A stretch of 64,000 bases of DNA, from assembly GCF_032362555.1 (NCBI RefSeq), contig NC_083507.1, forward strand, positions 4,157,001 to 4,221,000, read 5' to 3'. The stretch is from Amyelois transitella. Taxonomy: Eukaryota > Arthropoda > Insecta > Lepidoptera > Pyralidae. A program made the position numbers and the translations under genes. Of this stretch, positions 1-12,540 are shown piece after piece. A model generated the notes under the pieces. It worked only from the letters and a program-made list of their open reading frames with translations, had not been told where the DNA came from and did no database searches. Each line of letters starts with the position of its first letter. The stretch's first letter is position 1.

Positions 1-150
1 CGAGCTGAGGGAGTTCTTGCAAATAGCAGGCATAGTGGCAGGTTGCTAACCCATCGCCTAAAAAATAATCCCAAGTTTGTAAGCCTATTCCTTAGTCGCC
101 TTTTACGACATCCATGGGAAAGAGATGAGTGGTCCTATTCTTTTTTGATC
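1..150 (-). repeat. Lepidopteran SINE-like repeat, copy 1 (cut by window edge)
   Basis: This is the reverse complement of a dispersed repeat whose + strand copies carry the phrases 'gatgggttagcaacctgtca' and 'ttgggattcttct'. Here they read as 'caggttgctaacccatcg' and 'aataatcccaag'. Related copies lie near 1309, 3130, 29885, 34590 and 56430. No open reading frame is present. The family assignment (SINE-like, non-coding) rests on length and recurrence only. Confidence 0.6.
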
Positions 151-734
151 ATCAAAAAAGATTTACACATACAAAATTATATTGTATATTATACCTAATT
201 AACAAAAACTATTTCTTGGTTTTCTATCATCACCATATTGACACTTTTTTAGCCTTAAGTTCTTGTTTGGGCGGGGCCGGGAGCTGTCATTAAAGGGGTG
301 TCATAAATAAAGTGTCATTAAATCATCCAGTTTACCGAGCTGCATCACCCACAACACAATCAATAGCCATGACAGCTTAATCATGGATACGAAGATGGTA
401 CCGATTAGCAATCAAAATCAGTAAATTGGTAGCCTCCATCTTTCATTGTAAGTACAGTTTCAAGTCATAACACTGAAGAACTCAAACCATCTAGGTAGTT
501 ACTTATAAGTTATGAGTTTGGCGAACAAGTTGTATGTGATGTGATTGTTAAATAATGTGACCTTTAAATGCGTTCGTGTAGTCATCGCCAATATCCACGG
601 GGCCACGACAAGTAGGTACTTACGTAAATCGCCGCAAATAACACGCAATGCAATTTAAAAATAATTGGAGCTGAAAGTAAATGCAGATAAAATGTAGACC
701 CAGGAATGAGTGAATATTAGGTATAAGAACTCAC
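151..734. other. Spacer, no gene seen
   Basis: AT-rich sequence without a convincing coding exon. If the candidate exon at 735-801 is real, this is the start of its first intron on the minus strand. Confidence 0.5.
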
Positions 735-801
735 CGCATCTGTAGAGCCATCCTTCGGCGCGACATGGGTATGGTATCACCACCAAGTCGGGGCTCCTCA
801 T
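735..801 (-). CDS. Possible first coding exon of an unidentified minus-strand gene
   Basis: On the minus strand an ATG at 801-799 opens 22 codons (begins MRSPDLVVIPYP, ends GWLYRC plus one base) and stops at a good donor, GTGAGT (734-729). The roughly 190 bases upstream of the ATG contain several CAGTGA motifs and look like an insect 5' leader. A possible acceptor (TTATTGACAG) precedes position 985 on the minus strand. I do not recognise the peptide. The rest of the gene would lie to the left, outside the window. A chance ORF remains possible. Confidence 0.35.
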
Positions 802-1308
802 ATTTCGTGGCAATCACAAACACATAGTATTGTAACAATCACTGAACTATTTTTGTGCCTTGTACAACTTGCACTACATTTCACTGATTCACTATCCTAA
901 CACAGTACGTTGTTCGACGCACAAATTGCTGCGGATACCTAGCAGCTGGCTCCTCGGACGCCGCACTCGCAATCACTTTCACCGCTGTCAATAAAAATAC
1001 AAATTTGTCATCACTGAGGCATACCATTAGATAAGTAGGTAGGTAGGTATATTTAAATTGAAATGACAAAAAGACGCGATTCCACAATTTTAAACTCTAA
1101 CAACTCGGTCTTCCAATTCATCCAAAAAGATTCATCTAGTTGTGATTTTATATGAGATAAGAAATAAAAAGGTAACGTGAATACATGCGTTGAAGGAGTT
1201 CAACTTAATTCCATCATTGAGCCATCCACCCGAACGTAGCCTTTCATTATTTTATAGACTGTTGTGTCTGTCTAACTCGTAAAGGATAAAAACATGATAT
1301 GTGTGTGT
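802..1308. other. Possible 5' leader and promoter of the minus-strand exon; otherwise nothing recognised
   Basis: The part next to the exon reads as a plausible untranslated leader on the minus strand. A short (GTAG)n-like run lies near 1035. I found no protein-coding evidence beyond chance ORFs. Confidence 0.3.
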
Positions 1309-1545
1309 TGTGTGCCGTGGGGTTCATGGCACTTCAGAATAGGTTGTCGTATAAGGCGACTAAGGGTAGGCTAACTTGGGATTCTTCTTGTAGACGATGG
1401 GTTAGCAACCTGTCACTATTTGAATCACCATTCCATTATTAAATTAAGTCATACAGTTGAACATGGCATTTCAGTCTTTTGTCTGTGTCTACCCCGCAAG
1501 GGATATAGATGTGACTATATGTATATAAGTAGGTATATGTATTTA
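1309..1545 (+). repeat. Lepidopteran SINE-like repeat, copy 2
   Basis: The order of blocks matches the other family copies: 'gtgccgtgg', 'ggcgactaaggg', 'ttgggattcttct', 'gatgggttagcaacctgtca', 'accccgcaagggatatagat', then a 'tgtatgta'-type tail. No coding capacity. Confidence 0.65.
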
Positions 1546-2464
1546 TGTATGTGTATATTTTTGTATGTAAGAACTGGATATCACATATTCTTAAATTGTA
1601 ATTCCCAACCACTTTAAGAATAATAATTAATAACTTACACTTACAAATAAAAATAAATAAATTTAGGTAATAAGATTTATAATTGTAACAAATATTATTT
1701 TATAGTGAATAACTCACTTAGATAGGTAGGATATTTAAGTTCTACTCCATTTTATACATATAGGTACCTGTTCCAAACTTTAGAAATTCAATTAAGTAGG
1801 TAATATTAATTAGCCTATTTTTAATAGTCATTTTTTTTTTACCTTTCATTTACCTTCGACATTTAACGAAATGGTTCACAAATAGTCATCAAAAAATATT
1901 CGAAAAGTTATTTTATACGCACGTGTAAATCACAATATCTTGATCACAAGTTACACATCCACATTGCCCGCAAGCACACACATAACTGACTACCTACAGT
2001 GACTACCTAACCTACAGCCCACAGTTGTATCGGTCTGACGGTCTATTTTATGCTCTGCTATTCTGTATCAGCAAATCAAGTAGTGTGTGTGAAGATGAAA
2101 GAAGGACAGAAAGGGAGCTATATTTTTATCTCTGTTGAACTTTATCGATCCTCCTTCGTCCTCCTCCCTCCTGCCTTCTGTAGATCTGATTCTATCCCAA
2201 CTTGTGTCTCTAGGCCCCAACATGGACATAGCCCCGATCCTAATGCCCCAAATACTTCCTAGCATTTGTAATTGAAATTGATCGGACTGGGTTATGGGCT
2301 ATCTATTTTTTTATAGTCTTAGTCTCAAATATAAAGGAATTCATCTACAACATTGAAATCAATTCAATTTAAAAAAAAATCACATTAAGGCATCTTGATG
2401 GAAGCTCTTTGCCACACGTCGTTTTGACAGCTGAAAAAAATAAAAAATATTAGTCTAGTGCAAG
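1546..2464. other. Region upstream of Rop, no gene seen
   Basis: AT-rich sequence with short ORFs on both strands that show no family resemblance. The Rop start codon follows at 2465. No clear TATA box. The 60 bases before the ATG are the likely Rop 5' leader. Confidence 0.5.
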
Positions 2465-5400
2465 ATGGCTCTGAAGGCGCTTGTTGGGCAAAGTAAGTTT
2501 ATAATAAATGTTTTTTTTTTACTTGAATAGAATTATATTTTGTATACAATTATGTAGTTTTATATTGTCTTAGGTACTAAGTTTTTAAATATTTATTCAT
2601 AGTGCCCAGTGATATCATATTTATGACTAATCCAATACAGTCCTCCCCGATTTTTCTTCTTATTGAAAAAACCTTATCTCTACGTGTTTTGTCAAACATT
2701 TTATATTCTAAATCAAACAGCATTTATAATAATAAATATTTCAAGTCCTAAGACTCACATCCTAATGAATATACGAAACGAACGTCTAGCTCCAGTCTTT
2801 ACCCAATACAGGCAAAATGACATTTTTTGACTATGATATAAACATTAGCTGATCCTTAATGATAGCATAAAATTAAGGTATTATTAAACATCGAATAGAA
2901 AATTTTCCTAACTCAACAATAGAATCTTTATATCTTAATGTTCAAATTATTGATTTTCTTGTGTCATGTCAGTGGGGTGGGGTGTTACTTTACGTCATTC
3001 ACTGCTTGATAACGCAAAACGCTGTGCTTAGGTAGCTTGTGCAGTTATTTTTCATAGTATTGAGATAATTAGTACTGATATGGCTTTTTATAAACTACAA
3101 AACAAAAACAAAATAGGAACACATAAAAATGAGTATGTACCCATGGATGTCGTAAATGGTGACTAAGGGAAAGGCTTATAATCTTGGGATTCTTCTTTTA
3201 GGTAATGGGCTGTAAACCTGTCACTATTTGAATCTTAATTCTATCATTAAGCTTTACATGGCCTATCATTCTTTACAAAACTGTTGAGTCTGTGGCAAGG
3301 GATATATACGTGATTATATTTTTGTATGTAAAAAATGTAAAAATTAGTAATTATAAATAAAAAACATTAAAATCTTATTTTGTTACAAAAAAAAATCTGG
3401 AATGATTCCAAACTATTGTAACCTTCCCCTACATACCCCTATATTAAATGTTAGTTTATGTTTTTAGCATTATATCTAAATATATCATCAGATACATGTT
3501 AAATGATTACACACATTATACAATACAACAATAAAGTTACATTTCAAGACCGATAGAATACTATAATATGTATAATTATCCTAAATTATATTATAAGTGT
3601 GAAAGTAAGTTTGTATGTTTATTTACTTTTCACACATTATCTACTGAACTTTGTTGATAACAAGGTCAATGTGCAGATTAACTGAACAAAAAAAATGTAT
3701 GTAGACAAAATGAAACTGGCCTCCTATAATCAATATTATACCATTTTGTGTTTACTCTAATTTACAGAGATTATGAATGAGGTGATCCGCTATCGCGGTC
3801 CCAAAGGAAAAGAGTCTCAGCGTATAGAATGGAGAATCCTGATAGTAGACCAACTGTCCATGAGAATGGTATCTGCATGCTGCAAGATGCATGATATCTC
3901 TGCTGAAGGCATTACTTGTAAGTAATATTGATGAGATTTAATCCTTTGATATGTCAACCTACTGATTTGAACAGGGTCATATAATTTGACTTACTTGACT
4001 TAAGATCCTATGTCCCCTAGCTGGGGCAGAGGGCATCCACAGTGCGTTGCCATCCTGCTCGGTCTTGAGCTTCGCGTTTTATTTCGCTCCAAGTCTTCCC
4101 AAGATTCTTCACCTCTGCGATGATTGTCCTCCGCCAGGTCTGTTTAGGGCGGCCACGTTTACGCTTTCCTTGGGGATTCCAGTCTAGGGCTTGCCTCGGT
4201 ATGTGTTCGGGGTCCCTTCGGAGCGTGTGGCCGATCCAGTTCCATTTGCGGCGTTTGATCTGCTGGTCGATCGGAGTCTCACCGCAGCGTTCCCACAGGT
4301 CTACGTTGGAGATTTTCTCAGGCCAGTAAACACCGAGAATACGGCGAAGACAGCGGTTAATGACGACTTGGAGACGGTGCGAGATGTCTTTAGTCACCTT
4401 CCATGTCTCACACCCATACAGCAAAATGGTTTTCACATTGGACCGGAATATTTTGAGCTTAACTCTCCTAGTCAGTTTCCGTGAATGCCATACGGACGGA
4501 GCTGTGCGAAGGTTGCTCTTGCCTTGGCGATTCTCGAAGTGATGTCCTCTTCGGTCCTTCCAGTTTCCGACACTACGAAAATTATATTCATATTCAGTCA
4601 TATAATTTAACTGATGTTAAACATCAGACTAAACATCATGACTGGCATGTTTTCAAAACTTTTAAACTTTATATGACTGATTTATATTACAAATTTTCAG
4701 ATATTATCTTACTATAGAAACTATATGATTTTTATAATGAAATTACATATTAGTTAATGTCATGATTATTTAATAAATTTAAGCAATATATTAAATAATC
4801 ATGACATTAAAAAGCCATTGTATTACAGTGGTAGAAGATATTCACAAGAAAAGGGAGCCACTATGCACCATGGATGGTATTTACCTCATCACTCCATGTG
4901 AAAAATCAGTCCACGCTCTCATCAATGACTTTTCAGTGGGCAACCGCATCATGTACAAAGCTGCCCATGTCTTCTTCACTGAAGGTATAATATAAAGTAA
5001 TAAATATAATGTTATTTCCCTTTAGCTTGTAGGTTATTTTGTTTTCTATTCTGCATACCTCTAAATGCAATTCACAAACTTTAATTTGAGGACATTATTG
5101 GTTAAAAGTTGTGTTTTTATAAAAATAGGTTTGTCCTTATAATAATTAATCAGTGATATTACATTCCGCCATGTAGATGTATGCCTTCCATTCATTTGCA
5201 AATTGCTAAATGCCATTATTGTTTAGTTCATGCTTCTTTTATTTGCATTTTCAATTTTCATTTTTATTTTAATTTTACAGCTTGCCCTGATGCATTATTT
5301 GATGAAATCTCACGTAGTCGTCTAGCTAAATATATAAAAACATTAAAGGAAATCAACATAGCTTTCATTCCATATGAACAACAGGTTTGTCTTAATTATT

Positions 5401-8400
5401 TTCACATCAACATTTGTAGGGTTCTATTAAAGCTTTCTGTTTAAAGACTGCCTCAAGTTGGTTTTAACATATTTGGAATGTTATTTTACACGCTGCATTA
5501 GTATGCCCTGAGGAGTTATTCAATGAAATCTGTAAGTCTTCTGCTGCAAGGAAAATCAAAACTTTGAAGGAAATTAACATTGCGTTTTTGCCCTATGAAA
5601 GCCAGGTAAACATGTCCTTAATTTTTGCATACATGAAGTATAAAATATAACTTTTAATGTTTTTTCATACTGTAAATTCTGCTTATGTGACCTGAGACAT
5701 TTGTATTAGATATGTTTGAAAGTAATTCCTATCTATCCCCATGTGACAGCATTTATTTAATTTCGGATGTTTTAAGCTATGATTAGAATGACAGAGATTT
5801 ATGTTTCGCCTTAGGTATTTTCTCTGGACTCTCCAGAGACCTTTCAATGCATGTACAATCCAGCGCTCGCGCAAACACGCAACGCCAACATGGAGCGCAT
5901 TGCCGAACAAATTGCTACACTCTGTGCTACGCTGGGAGAGTATCCATCCGTACGCTATCGCAGGTATGTTTTAAATAATAATTAATGTACATTGAAATGT
6001 CTAACCATTGAAAAATTGTTATCTTGGCAAGAGGATAGTGCAAAATATTAAACGAGCCTTCGACCTTGCAGATTAATTAATGCGTAATTTGTAAAAGATT
6101 CTAGATTATTGTCTATTATATTTTTATTTTGTTTTAGTGACTGGGAGCGTAATGTGGAACTGGCCCAGCTGATTCAGCAGAAACTTGATGCGTATAAGGT
6201 ATTATATGTATTCTTATGTAGGAAATTACTTTTATGTTTTTCTGTCTCATTTAGTGTAAAACAAAACAGTAAGTAATTGTAATTATTTTCCTTTCCGTAA
6301 AAGGCCGATGAACCAACAATGGGCGAGGGTCCCGAAAAGGCTCGCTCACAGCTCCTGGTCCTGGACCGCGGCTTCGATTGCGTCTCTCCTTTGCTACACG
6401 AGTTGACTCTCCAAGCTATGGCTTACGATCTTCTGCCCATAGAAAATGATGTCTATAAGTAAGATAATATTGTTGATAACTTAACTCTATTTAGTATTAC
6501 TTTGATCTAAGCAATTAACATCTTCACTCAAATCTCACTAAAATATTATACGCCATAAAGTTTCTTAAACAAATTATATATGTTTATTTTTATTGTACAA
6601 TATTCATACAGGTGTATGCATTATCTACTAGTTAACCATTGGTACTAATAGGAAATATGTATGTAATCCGTTTTAGATATGAGGCATCCCAAGGGCAACT
6701 GAAAGAGGTTTTGTTGGACGAGAATGATGAGCTATGGGTGGAACTGCGACATCAGCATATAGCTGTTGTGTCCACCTCTGTCACCAAGAACTTGAAAAAG
6801 TTCACTGAATCCAAACGCATGGGCGGTGGTAAGTTAGCCGTTCATATTATTCACCTCTATGAATTTTAATAAGTAATTTTAATAGGTTTTAGATTAAGGT
6901 TCTAAGCCCAGGAAGCTTGCACAAGATATCCCAAACATTTAACCGATTTTCGCATAAATGCCATGGTAAATACGACGCCGTAAAACTGTCAACCAATTTT
7001 TTATGCCATTTTACAAAACTACTTTTCATTATTTTTTCAGGAGACAAACAGTCCATGAGGGACTTGTCTCAAATGATCAAGAAAATGCCTCAGTACCAGA
7101 AGGAGTTATCTAAATACGCGACACATCTGAAACTCGCCGAAGACTGCATGAAAGCGTACCAGGGGTACGTCGACAAACTCTGCAAAGTGGAACAGGTTCG
7201 ATTATCTTCATATCTGTAACTTACCTAGTTTACAACTAAACCAGCCAGTGATTATCAAGGGGATATGGATTTTTGTCATGTTTAGGTTTTAGTGAATAAA
7301 ATAAAACCTGATAATATTTTAAATTAAATTGTCATAACAGTTTATTCCAATCAGTCTATTCTTCTGTAGAAAAAGATTTATTTTCGAAATGGAAAATAAA
7401 TTAGAAATTATTTGCTACTTATTAGAAAGGATGTTTATTTAAAAATTATATCTTAAATTAGAATTAGCTCTTCCAAAGAAAAAGTATAGAATAGCGAAAG
7501 ATTAAAATTGCGTTATAAATGTAAAATTTTATATCTTTCTTATTTCAGGATCTAGCCATGGGAACTGATGCTGAAGGTGAAAAGATCAAAGATCATATGC
7601 GTAGCATTGTGCCTGTTCTACTAGACCAGGTAATAATAGGACCAGGACCAGTAAATACCATGATTGACAATTTAATAAATCCAAAACATAATAATGAAAC
7701 TTTAATAAAAATGTAAATGTGTTATTTGCTGTTGTTTCAGGCTGTCTCCAACTTCAACAAGATGCGCATTATCGCTCTGTACATTATGTCTAAGAATGGC
7801 ATATCTGAGGAGAACCTGAACAAGTTGGTGACGCACGCGCAGCTCGAGCCTTCCGACAAGCAGGCGCTGCTGAACCTCGCCAACCTCGGCCTCAACGTTG
7901 TGCTGGATGTAAGGCTATTTTACAACTAGCTGTTGCCCTTGCGATTGCCACTTCTTGCCGTAGCCGAAGAAATCCTTTGGCAATATTTTTCAAGTTCAGA
8001 CATGGGCCAGTTAGAATTTTATGACATGTGTGGATAAACAATAATTACACCAATCAATTCTATAAACCTGTTTTTTGGAAATGCACTAATCACAACGATG
8101 GGTACAGAAAGTTACATCCCACGCTTACATTAAATTCGCCAATATAATTTGATCTTACAGGGCAACAGAAAAAAGCAATATCAAGTGCCGAGAAAGGAGA
8201 GAATCACTGAACAAACTTACCAAATGTCGAGATGGACGCCCATTTTGAAGGTAACCATTTATGTGTGCCCCTAAAACGGCTTGTCAAATGGCAAGTCATT
8301 ATTATATTTTCAATTATGCATAACTTTACCAGTTTTGCTGTGGTGTACAAATTAACAAATCTTTTTTTACCCAGGATATCATGGAGGACGCTATTGATGA

Positions 8401-11028
8401 AAAACTGGACCAGCGTCACTTCCCGTTCCTAGCTGGTCGCGCCCAGAGTTCCGGCTATCAAGCACCCACCAGGTGAACTTTGATTCTTATGCGCTTTTGT
8501 AAAGATACTCATCCTAGCATCAATAGGCTAGTTGACTGTTTTTTGGTCTTGGGTTTGGGTTTTGGTTGGTGTTCATTAGTTTATATTTGTTATTTTGGCC
8601 CAAAAAATATATAACATTTTTTTAAATATCTATTAAGTACCAAAAATTTCTTTATATGATTTTAATTTTTCAAAAACGAGCGTAAATGCTATCCGCCACC
8701 GCCGCTATGTAGTGTATTTATTATCTGTGCTCTGACGTCATAGTATAAACAAACATTTGACTTGAAATGATGTGTAGGGACTTATTTACATATAGTTTAT
8801 ATTTCTGACGTATCAAATTCAAAAATTAACACACATTTTTAAAATGGGGTTCATAGCGCTTTAAATTGTTAAAATTTATATATTTTGTTTTCCTTGATTT
8901 AATAGGATAGGAAATATTCATTTATTATATGAAATTCATTATGAGTTTAGTAGCCTGTTCCAGTTATCTCTTCACCTCTCTGAAGAGGAGCCCGGGTGCA
9001 CTTTCGACCATGAACCTAGACCCTGTGATTCAGGTTTTTTCACTCAGCGTCTCTCATCTGACCTTCGCAACCTTTTCAGGGTAATTTGGTCCTTATTGAA
9101 TCGTGGTTAGACATCCAGATTTTCTTAACGATGTTTTAGTGCATCAGTTGTCACTGAAACTAATGTACACAACACAGAAATAAGTCATATAGGATTTGAA
9201 ATTGTGCCTGCACATCCAATGTTCACACATATTACTTATTCTTCAGACTGCCGCTGATAAACAAATAGTACCCTGTTAACCGAGCTTTGCTTGGTCTACC
9301 AGAGATGGCGCAGATATAGTTTCTTAAAACGCGGTTTTTAAAATGTTTATATATCTTGGGAACCGAGATTTTCTCGAACCTTGGTAAATCGATTCCTTGA
9401 GCCGAAAAGCCCCTAATCTGTAACTTTCATGAAAATCGTTGGAGCCGTGTCCGAGATCCTGATAATATACATATATACAAGAATTGCTCGTTTAAATATA
9501 TTAGATAGATAGTTGTTTATTTTCTATTCCTGCGCTTAATATGAACGATTTAATATTAAAAGGTGTAATCATTTATTGTTTCAGTGTAAGATATGGGCAC
9601 TGGCACAAGGATAAAGCTCAGCAAACCATCAAGAATGTTCCACGTCTTCTCGTTTTTATCGTAGGCGGTAAGTTATACCTTATTCCCCATAGTTTTTGAT
9701 CAGTTGTAGTCACATCTTTTTCGAGCAATGTACGAGGCATATCCTAGAATGTAATTTGTCAAGACTAAATATTTATTTGATCATAACAAATATTGCCCTT
9801 AAATGCCTTTTTTTATATATTTATAATTCTTAATACAAGTTTTGACCCGAGATATTAATTTTATGATGATGAATGCATCATCAGCATAAAGCTGAAAAGA
9901 GATAAAGAAAAGTAACTTGATGGTCAGCGGAATGCTCGCGGTGCTCAGTATAAATTCCTTCGTGGTGATAACCGTACATTTCTCCATCGTCGTGCACCAA
10001 TCAGACTTTACTTGTCAGCAAGTCTTCTCCACTTGTCCTGCATCCCCCTCTGCAATTATTTTACGACTTCAAACTTCCTTACGGAGATATTAGGCTCCTT
10101 ATATATTTAACTAATTTGAAAGCGCTCCTCCCGCGTAAAACGAAATATCCCTTTAACCTCGTGGGAATTACAGAAAATTTATTATTTACATGTCAAATTT
10201 CAAGTTTTTAGACCCAGATGGGGTTGAGAGGGAAGTGAGTTTTCTAAGCTTTCTGTCTCACAAGAACGGAAAAGTTTTGTATAATATTGATGTAAATTAT
10301 ACTTTTGTTCTCGGAAAAAAGGGCCTTATTGAATGTTAATTATGGTAGAGATTGTCTAAGCTGAAGTGACGCGCCCCACCTTCGTATTTACGCACACAAG
10401 CAAATATCAAATATGGACGCAATACACCTAAACATCAATCGTTCATTTGCCGGTTAGGCTCAAACTGTTTTTCTCAAATTTGTTGAATTTTGTTGCCCAA
10501 CTAGTTTAGTTGAACTTAAACGTTCGAGAGGAGAGGACGTTTTGTTTCATACAATATGACGTCGCTGCTCCATAGAGCGAGCGTGGTCGGATTTATCGCC
10601 CGACAAGTCGACCGTATTGTTCACGTGCAGATCGTAGTTCACTGAACAATCGACGCTACCACACAGATGAAGTGTCGTCATTAATATTTGCACTCACACA
10701 TCTAAATAAACTAATTAAGTAGTGGGGCGCGTCACTTCAGCTTAGACAATCTCTATGTAAAAAAGCACCATACGTTCTCAGTGCTTCAAACTACTCCAAA
10801 ATGGTGTACGAATTTCATGTAGAAGTGATGAGAACACAACACTTTCCATTTACAATAATATGAACCAATAATATATGTCGTTTTTTGTTGTCAGGAGTAT
10901 GCTTTTCGGAAATTCGTTGTGCTTACGAAGTGACAGCTGCCCTCAAAAACTGGGAAGTGATCATCGGCTCTTCGCACATTCTCACGCCCGACACTTTCTT
11001 GTCCGATCTCAGCTCCCTCACCGCCTAA
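2465..11028 (+). CDS. Rop: Rop, Sec1/Munc18 family syntaxin-binding protein (complete copy)
   Basis: Rop/Munc18-1 (STXBP1) clasps syntaxin and controls SNARE assembly in synaptic and general secretion. It is a cytosolic, peripheral membrane protein. Coding exons: 2465-2492, 3768-3917, 4829-4984, 4a 5281-5384 or 4b 5502-5605, 5815-5963, 6138-6198, 6304-6458, 6677-6828, 7041-7195, 7549-7629, 7741-7908, 8161-8250, 8375-8472, 9585-9667, 10895-11028. With one exon 4 this gives 1764 nt and 587 aa, the usual family length, and all junctions stay in frame. The protein starts MALKALVGQ, as in fly Rop. It keeps [19 protein letters not shown]-like, [33 protein letters not shown] and [10 protein letters not shown] segments. 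It ends in DLSSLTA. Exons 3-15 also occur in the second copy downstream. Confidence 0.95.
3130..3330 (+). repeat. Lepidopteran SINE-like repeat, copy 3, in Rop intron 1
   Basis: Same block order as the copy at 1309: 'acccatggatgtcgtaaa', 'ttgggattcttct', 'cctgtcactatttgaatc', 'gcaagggatatatacgtgat'. It is diverged and non-coding. Confidence 0.6.
3976..4608 (-). mobile_element. 5'-truncated LINE (RTE-like), reverse transcriptase C-terminal end, in Rop intron 2
   Basis: A minus-strand ORF (4601-4017, 194 aa) encodes the C-terminal tail of a non-LTR reverse transcriptase. Recognisable pieces are [43 protein letters not shown] and [15 protein letters not shown]. The 12-bp sequence GTCATATAATTT flanks it at 3976-3987 and 4597-4608 and fits a target-site duplication. 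The 3' end carries a short AAGTCAAGTAAGTC-type repeat instead of poly(A), as in RTE elements. The 5' part of the element is missing, as usual for LINE insertions. An open frame and a perfect flanking repeat suggest a young insertion. Confidence 0.8.
5281..5384 (+). other. Rop: Rop alternative exon 4a
   Basis: A 104-nt exon after a TTTTACAG acceptor, with donor GTTTGT. It encodes residues 112-146 of domain 1 and begins [14 protein letters not shown]. It closely resembles exon 4b in length, phase and sequence. The start resembles vertebrate Munc18-1 (ACPDALFNEL). Because 104 is not a multiple of three, using both exon 4 versions or neither would shift the frame, so splicing must choose one. Confidence 0.9.
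5502..5605 (+). other. Rop: Rop alternative exon 4b
   Basis: A second 104-nt exon 117 bases after 4a, with acceptor CATTAG and donor GTAAAC. It begins [16 protein letters not shown] and ends FLPYESQ, very close to the single constitutive version in fly Rop ([16 protein letters not shown]). Exon 4b is therefore likely the ancestral form and 4a the diverged duplicate. Confidence 0.9.
8940..9275 (-). repeat. tRNA-derived SINE-like repeat in Rop intron 13
   Basis: It contains blocks common in Lepidoptera: 'cctctctgaagaggagccc', 'cctagaccctgtgattcag' and 'gtcactgaaactaatgtaca'. It ends in 'gaaattgtgcctgc' and 'actgccgctg', which look like degenerate B and A boxes on the minus strand. No ORF. Confidence 0.5.
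9290..9512 (+). repeat. Non-coding LINE 3'-end-like fragment in Rop intron 13
   Basis: It contains 'accgagctttgcttggtcta', 'catgaaaatcgttggagccg' and a terminal 'agaattgctcgttt' followed by an AGATAGATAG-like tail. This resembles the 3' end of an arthropod non-LTR element. The assignment is by resemblance only. Confidence 0.35.
10346..10755. mobile_element. MITE with 34-bp perfect terminal inverted repeats, in Rop intron 14
   Basis: Positions 10346-10379 and 10722-10755 are exact reverse complements (start TAGAGATTGTCTAAGC). The element begins and ends with TA, the target duplication typical of Tc1/mariner-type MITEs. The 340-bp interior has no ORF. Perfect ends suggest recent activity. Confidence 0.8.
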
Positions 11029-12540
11029 ACGAGATTCACGAAGTACGCATTACGGTATGGATGACTTTAACTTGCAAGGCTAAAAATGAATAAAATGTCA
11101 GAGGAAACTTGGCGGAAACCGATTCAACGCAATACTGATAGATAAAATAGCACTCGAAATTGTACGGGAAAGTATAACAAAAACATTAAGCTACACTGTA
11201 AAACATTTACTGGTTTGTATACTCGATATAAAATTGCTGCAAAAGAAATAAAGCGTAATATTTTCCCCTGAGTTGAAGTTCCGTTGATAAGTTGTAGGTA
11301 TTTTCGATATTCGGAACATTTTCCGCCAGGTTTTATTTATACTGCCTTGTCGGATTCTGACTTTAGATTTTCGATTAGCATTTTATTGAAATAGTCGATC
11401 TTTATAAAGTGATATAAGGTATTGTAATTTTGCAGCTACTTGCTGAGATAGACACCAATAATAGGCTTATCTATTGTCGACTTGATGTTAATGGTAGTAC
11501 AATGTGACAAATAGAAAAAGCTGTTTTATTATTACATCCTTAATTTTCAATACCTAAATTTTTGTTCTTATTTTCTACGAGGCCTGTAAACATCGCTCCT
11601 AAAAAGATAACTTCGGTCATTTGTGATATTAAAAAATTATTGAAGTTAATTTTTGTAAATTATGTAGAATTATAGTGTTATAATTGTATACAAATGTTTT
11701 ATAATTTAAGTCGTTCTATATTAAGTTATAAGAATTACTTACTTTTTTATTATATTATTAACTATTTCGTGTTGATGTTTCAAACATTCAATCTTTTTAA
11801 TAATTTAAAAAAAAAATAAAAAATAAAATCTTTATAAAATAAAACCATGATCATTATTCAGGCGTGGATGATAAATAGTATTGTTGAAATATTGTGCTAT
11901 CACTAGAATTAGACCGTGACGTGATCCTATGTAACTACATATTAGTAAAGGTTTAAATTTGTTTTATTAGCTAAACATCGCCTTGTTTCATTAATTTAAT
12001 GCCAAATGGTTTAGCAGTGCGGATATTTCGTAGTGTGTAATTATGACAAATGCCCCAACAGAGAAATGAAAACATTAATAGGCACACCATAAGTTCATTC
12101 TGTCATGTTTAAATGGTGATATAATATTTGCTAGTATTAATAAAGTAGGAATTTTCGATCTTATTATTCTAAATGTTAAATCACATATACTGGATCCAGT
12201 TTTGTTTACATTCCAATAAATATTATATGTATGTACATTATATTATGATGTTACTCGCTTTTTCACTCGAGTCGTTTGTCGATTAGTATTAAAACTAGAA
12301 TATATTTCTTACACATTACATTAGAAAGTAATCTTTGAAATCACAAGGTTATAATCAATTATTTGATTTGTCAACAAATTAACACTTTCAAAATGAATAT
12401 GACATTAACATTGTTGAAGTATAGGGATGTAATGTTCACCTAGTGAACTATATATTCATTATTATAGCCTCTGAATATAAACTCTGTATGCTTTATCGTA
12501 ATTTGTTTGAAAACTAAGGAAATACTACGATCATTTATAA
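11029..12540. other. Spacer between Rop and ASS1, no gene seen
   Basis: AT-rich sequence that includes the Rop 3' UTR; AATAAA motifs lie near 11815 and 12218. No convincing ORF or RNA gene. Confidence 0.55.

Noticed and set aside
4017-4601. 194-aa minus-strand ORF as a host gene
   Set aside because: It is the tail of a LINE reverse transcriptase, flanked by a 12-bp target duplication.
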